Source: Xanthomonas sp. DAR 35659 (GTDB lineage: Bacteria; Pseudomonadota; Gammaproteobacteria; Xanthomonadales; Xanthomonadaceae). Taken from it: 64,000 nucleotides of DNA. Below are positions 60,765 to 64,000 of the stretch, in pieces. Below the pieces are notes generated by a model that was given only the letters and a program-made list of their open reading frames with translations, ran no database searches and was not told the origin of the DNA. The stretch covers positions 4,950,001 through 5,014,000 of the forward strand of contig NZ_CP162488.1 of NCBI RefSeq assembly GCF_041242975.1. Direction: 5' to 3'. How positions within the stretch are numbered: the stretch's first letter is position 1; every line of letters begins with the position of its first letter. Made by a program: the position numbers and the translations under genes.

Positions 60765-60962
60765 ATGACCCCACTGGACAAGCCGTTGCGCCGGGAACTG
60801 GATATCGACGGCACCCTGTACACGCTGACCATCGACCCGGAGGGCCTGAAACTCACCGAGAAGGGCCGCCGCAAGGGCCTCGCCTTGCGCTGGAGCGAAC
60901 TGGTCAGCGGCGATGCGGCGCTGGCGAGCGCGCTGCAGGCCTCGCTCGCCGCCAGCAAGTGA
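60765..60962 (+). CDS. Small hypothetical protein
   Basis: 65 residues from ATG 60765 with GGAG at 60755-60758: MTPLDKPLRRELDIDGTLYT, LTIDPEGLKLTEKGRRKGLA and LRWSELVSGDAALASALQAS. Reads like a beta hairpin plus a helix and has good GC3 codons, so it is likely real. Function unknown. A longer frame from 60681 is not needed. Confidence 0.68.
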   Translation: MTPLDKPLRRELDIDGTLYTLTIDPEGLKLTEKGRRKGLALRWSELVSGDAALASALQASLAASK

Positions 60963-60994
60963 GGCGGGCGATCCGGGACCCGCGGTGCCGAATC

Positions 60995-61024
60995 CCGGGA
61001 GTGGGGAATCGGGAATCGGGAATG
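60995..61024. repeat. GGGAATCGGGAATC simple repeat
   Basis: About four GGGAATC-type heptamers downstream of the small protein; same family as those at 6486 and 23346. Confidence 0.7.
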
Positions 61025-61159
61025 GCGACGGCAGGCGCGGGGGCGGGCGCCCAAGATGACGGAGCGACCGGGGCAATGTCGTTGTTTGTCGATATGCCAC
61101 GCCCTGGCACGTCGTAAACGCGAAGGCGCCCATCCGGCGCGCCGATCGAGGAGGTTTCC

Positions 61160-61516
61160 ATGTCGTATGTCGATGGTTTCGTACTGGCCGTGCCCACCGC
61201 CAACAAGCAGGCGTTCCTCGAACACGCGCGCATCGACGCGGTGTTCATCGAATACGGCGCGCTGCGCGTGCTCGAATGCTGGGGCGAGGACGTGGCGCGC
61301 GGCCAGCACACCGATTTCTTCCGCGCGGTGGACGCCAAGGACGACGAGACCGTGGTGTTCTCGTGGATCGAATGGCCGGACAAGGCCACCCGCGACGCCG
61401 GCATGCAGCGGATCATGGACGACCCGCGCATGGACCCGGCCAACAACCCGATGCCGTTCGACGGCAAGCGCATGATCTACGGCGGCTTCGTGCCGGTGCT
61501 GGAGGTGAAGCGATAG
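61160..61516 (+). CDS. DUF1428 protein (YbaA-like)
   Basis: 118 residues from ATG 61160 with GAGGAGG at 61149-61155: MSYVDGFVLAVPTANKQAFL, GALRVLECWGEDVARGQHTD, VVFSWIEWPDKATRDAGMQR and PFDGKRMIYGGFVPVLEV. A ferredoxin-like dimeric barrel fold is typical of this family; no enzyme activity known. Monocistronic. Confidence 0.9.
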   Translation: MSYVDGFVLAVPTANKQAFLEHARIDAVFIEYGALRVLECWGEDVARGQHTDFFRAVDAKDDETVVFSWIEWPDKATRDAGMQRIMDDPRMDPANNPMPFDGKRMIYGGFVPVLEVKR

Positions 61517-62112
61517 GTGTGGCGTACCGTATGGATGACGGCGCATTCGCCGCGGTCTCGCCACCGGGCGGGAAGTTCCTTCCTCCCTGCGGGAGAAGGT
61601 GCTCCAAAAGGGGCGGATGAGGGTGCGTGCGCAGCCTCGTGCATTCAAACTCCGCGAGTCGCTTCGCGCCGTACCCTCACCCCAACCCCTCTCCCGAGGG
61701 GAGAGGGGCTCACGGCTGTTCCCTTCTCCCTGCGGGAGAAGGTGCCCCGCAGGGGCGGATGAGGGTACGGGCGTAGCCTCGTGCACCCAACTCCGCGAGT
61801 CGCTTCGCGCCGGACCCTCACCCCAACCCCTCTCCCGGCGGGAGAGGGGCTCACGGCCGTTCCCTTCTCCCCTCGGGAGAAGGTGCCCCGCAGGGGCGGA
61901 TGCGGGTACGGGCGGAGCTTCGTGCGTCCAACTTCGCGAGTCGCTTCGCGCCGCACCCTCACCCCAACCCCTCTCCCGGCGGGAGAGGGGCTTTTGAGCC
62001 ACCGACAGTTCGCTGCATCGCGCTTGAGCATGCCGCCACGCTGCGCGGCCGACAGCGGTCGGCATCGCAGGTAAACTGCGCGGCATTCAGCGCCGCCCCG
62101 TCACTCCACGCC
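61517..62112. repeat. 141-bp tandem repeat of palindromic elements
   Basis: The phrase GCGAGTCGCTTCGCGCC recurs with a 141-bp spacing (unit starts at 61651, 61792 and 61933). Each unit contains CCCTCACCCCAACCCC, a CTCTCCC...GGGAGAG palindrome and a CTTCTCCC...GGGAGAAGG palindrome, with small differences. About 2.7 units. No gene in the whole stretch; open frames are repeat translations. Confidence 0.8.
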
Positions 62113-62934
62113 ATGCCCCCTGTTCCCCCTCGGCCCGCGTCGCATTCCCTCTTCGCCAACCTGCGCAGCGCCGTCCGGCTCGCCGCGTTCGTGCTGGTCA
62201 GCGTGCTGCTGATACCGCTGCAGTGGCTGCTGATGCGCGTCATCCGCGGACGTGGCGCCTTCGTGCTGCCTCGGCTGTGGTTCGCCTGCCTGCGCACACT
62301 GCTGGGCATCCGTGTGGAGACGGTGGGCACGCCGCGCCGCGGCGGCGGCACGCTGTTCGTCGGCAACCACATCTCGCATTTCGATATCGTGGTGCTGGGC
62401 AGCCTGCTGCACGCGCGCTTCATCGCCAAGAACGACATGGAACGCTGGCCCGGCATGCGCCATATCGGTGCGCTGGCGCAGACCGTGTTCATCAGCCGCC
62501 GCCGGCTCGACGCGGCCCAGGTCGCCGCCGCAGTCGCCGCGCAGATCCGGCCCGAGCACGACGTGGTGCTGTTCGCCGAAGGCACCACGTCCTCCGGCGA
62601 GCGCGTCGCCCCGTTCAAGTCGAGCCTGTTCTCGCTGTTCCTGGGTGGCGACGCCGCCGCGCGGCCATGGACGCTGCAGCCGTTCACCCTGGACGTGTTG
62701 TCCGTCGATGGCCGCCGCCTGGCGCACGGTGGCGACCGCGACGCCTACGCGTTCTACGGCACGATGCAGGCCGGCGCGCATGTCGCGCAGTTCCTGCGCC
62801 TGTCCGGCGCGGTGGTGCGGGTCACCTTCCATACGCCGATCGCGATCGCCGCCGGCAGCGACCGCAAGGCGCTGGCGCAGCAGGTGCACGCGATCGTGGC
62901 CTCGGCGCTGGCAGCGCCCGACGGCGCGCCCTAG
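62113..62934 (+). CDS. 1-Acyl-glycerol-phosphate-type acyltransferase (PlsC family)
   Basis: 273 residues from ATG 62113: N-terminal membrane helix (LAAFVLVSVLLIPLQWLL), catalytic motif NHISHFD (Hx4D) near residue 95, then FIAKNDMERWPGMRHIGALA (motif II/III) and LFAEGTTSSGERVAPFKSSL (EGTTS). Transfers an acyl group to lysophospholipids, possibly the OlsA branch for ornithine lipids; the substrate cannot be decided here. Standard length. Confidence 0.87.
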   Translation: MPPVPPRPASHSLFANLRSAVRLAAFVLVSVLLIPLQWLLMRVIRGRGAFVLPRLWFACLRTLLGIRVETVGTPRRGGGTLFVGNHISHFDIVVLGSLLHARFIAKNDMERWPGMRHIGALAQTVFISRRRLDAAQVAAAVAAQIRPEHDVVLFAEGTTSSGERVAPFKSSLFSLFLGGDAAARPWTLQPFTLDVLSVDGRRLAHGGDRDAYAFYGTMQAGAHVAQFLRLSGAVVRVTFHTPIAIAAGSDRKALAQQVHAIVASALAAPDGAP

Positions 62935-62970
62935 GCCGGACCACTGCGCCGACGCGGCGCCACGCCACGC

Positions 62971-63396
62971 CTAGGGATCGATCGGCTGGCTGCGCGAACA
63001 GGTGGCGATGAAATCCGCGGCGCCATTGAAGAACAACCGCCAATGCCTGCGCAAACGGCCGTTGCGGTTGCTGGCGCTCAGCGGCTGGACCACGCGCTGC
63101 CCGCACATGGCGGGAGACACCGTGGTCCGGGTTTCGAACGTCTGCGCGAGCGCCAACGGTCCGCGCATGGACCGCGTTACCTTCCAGCGCACCACCTCGA
63201 CCACAGGCGCCAGCGGCAGCACGGCGTCGACCGATTCCTCGTACCGCAGCGACAGCATCTCCGCCTCGACCGCGATCGGCGCACGCTGCTCCGCGTCTTC
63301 CGGACTGTCGTACATCACGCAACTGCACGCCGCGGCGGCGAACGGCAGCAGGCTCAACAGCAGGGCGCACAGCGTCCTCGCCGGTGCCGCCGTCAT
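62971..63396 (-). CDS. Exported protein beginning ACSC (NTR/TIMP-like N-terminus)
   Basis: 141 residues from ATG 63396: signal MTAAPARTLCALLLSLLPFA, then AAACSCVMYDSPEDAEQRAP. The mature start CSC and following strand pattern (IAVEAEMLSLRYEESVDAV; VEVVRWKVTRSMRGP) resemble bacterial netrin/TIMP-like domains, whose first Cys is free; alternatively it is a lipoprotein with Cys after AAA. Start overlaps the next gene's stop by 4 bp (63393-63396), so the two are one operon. Confidence 0.68.
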   Translation of the reverse strand: MTAAPARTLCALLLSLLPFAAAACSCVMYDSPEDAEQRAPIAVEAEMLSLRYEESVDAVLPLAPVVEVVRWKVTRSMRGPLALAQTFETRTTVSPAMCGQRVVQPLSASNRNGRLRRHWRLFFNGAADFIATCSRSQPIDP

Positions 63397-64000
63397 GCAT
63401 GCCCCTCGGACGCCAGGTCGTGCGCAGGCGGCGCAGCCAGCGGTTCGGGCGGAAACACCACCACGTACTGCTTGCGGAACTCGAGCCCGGCATACGCCGG
63501 CCAGGTGGCGGCATAGCGACGCAGGCATGCGGCGCCCTCGGGGAAATCGACGCCATTGATCCGGCAATCGGCCGCGATCTCGCCCGCGGCGTCGCGCGTG
63601 GCGAACAGACGGATGCCGAGCATGCGCGTGTCGCCTTCCAGCAGCGGCAGGAACGCCTCCAGGCTCTGGGTGAACAGGCAGCACGGGCAGAACGCGTGCG
63701 CCTGCTCGTCGTCGTCTTCGTCGTCTTCGTCTTCGTCTTCGTCTTCATCGTCATCGACGTCATCGTCGACGTTGCCCTCGCCGTCGAAATCTTCGTCGTC
63801 GTCTTCGAAGTCGTCTTCGTCTTCGTCTTCGTCATCGCCGACGGCGCAGGACGCGGCCGGCACAGCACCCCCCAGGCGTGCGACCGGCCCGAGCACGACC
63901 TCGCGCAGATGCGCGGCCGGCGGCGGCAACTCCAAGCGCATGGTCATGCAGCGACGGTCCTTCCGCGCCACCGACACCGCCTCGGAAAGCGCGAGCAGGT
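63393..64000 (-). CDS. Acidic-linker hypothetical protein, start probably outside window
   Basis: The frame stays open to the window edge; inner starts are GTG 63977 and ATG 63947 (MTMRLELPPPAAHL). A poly-Asp/Glu stretch of 45-50 residues (DDEDEDEDDFEDDDEDFDGE) is coded by GTC/TTC triplet repeats on the plus strand (63700-63840). After it come FCPCCLFTQSLEAFLPLLEG (possible metal site), CRINGVDFPEGAACLRRYAA and LEFRKQYVVVFPP. The last part reminds me of DUF6348, unverified. The acidic stretch may vary in length by slippage. Confidence 0.62.
   Translation of the reverse strand, partial: LLALSEAVSVARKDRRCMTMRLELPPPAAHLREVVLGPVARLGGAVPAASCAVGDDEDEDEDDFEDDDEDFDGEGNVDDDVDDDEDEDEDEDDEDDDEQAHAFCPCCLFTQSLEAFLPLLEGDTRMLGIRLFATRDAAGEIAADCRINGVDFPEGAACLRRYAATWPAYAGLEFRKQYVVVFPPEPLAAPPAHDLASEGHA

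Overview
The window looks like a chromosomal segment of a Xanthomonas-type gammaproteobacterium. It is very GC-rich with strong GC3 coding bias. It carries dozens of copies of the short palindromic repeat built on TAGGAGCGGCTTCAGCCGCG (a REP-like family common in Xanthomonas, Stenotrophomonas and Lysobacter). It also holds gene sets typical of Xanthomonas: glpKFDR, a malonate decarboxylase operon, a non-phosphorylative L-fucose pathway and a XAC2610-like protein. Species assignment is inference.

Layout. 1-11 kb: a partial DUF808 gene, a fused dihydroxyacetone kinase, a low-GC orphan gene bracketed by duplicated flanks, a XAC2610-like exported protein, a UbiB/ABC1 kinase, a decayed small gene, a large MscS channel and a quinone oxidoreductase. 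11-17 kb: one minus-strand operon of ECF sigma factor, FecR, TonB receptor (broken by one in-frame TGA) and a periplasmic histidine acid phosphatase. 17-23.4 kb: AraC regulator, pirin, M3-type metallopeptidase, DUF4142 lipoprotein, a 46-residue protein and a GntR regulator. 23.6-31.8 kb: the malonate operon mdcA-C-D-E-G-B-H-matC (minus strand), with REP elements both between genes and inside the 5' end of mdcB. 32-44 kb: L-fucose catabolism. An IclR regulator is divergent from fucP and a mutarotase. The enzyme operon (dehydrogenase, lactonase, 2-keto-3-deoxyfuconate dehydrogenase, FAH-type hydrolase, fuconate dehydratase) runs the other way. Between the two halves sits a less GC-biased island of two paralogous beta-propeller-like proteins and a small exported protein. 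44-46.5 kb: HAD phosphatase, a six-cysteine exported peptide with an adjacent TlpA-like thioredoxin, and a proline-rich protein. 46.6-52 kb: glycerol operon glpR-glpD-glpF-glpK. 52-54 kb: DUF1456 protein and an IS110-family element inserted in a REP. 54-64 kb: hypothetical exported protein, simple repeats, CatB-type acetyltransferase, HDOD protein, FAD disulfide oxidoreductase, DUF4126, exonuclease III with a long basic tail, small proteins, an acyltransferase and two hypothetical proteins at the right edge.

How the genes work together. Glycerol enters by GlpF, is phosphorylated by GlpK and oxidised by GlpD; DhaKL can feed dihydroxyacetone to the same pool. Malonate enters by MatC and is decarboxylated on the MdcC carrier. 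L-fucose enters by FucP and is oxidised to pyruvate plus lactate.

The most interesting signal is the IS110 element (52811-54039). Its 240-bp left end can be folded by eye into a complete bridge RNA. The target loop matches the interrupted REP on both sides of the core, and the donor loop matches the element's own ends.
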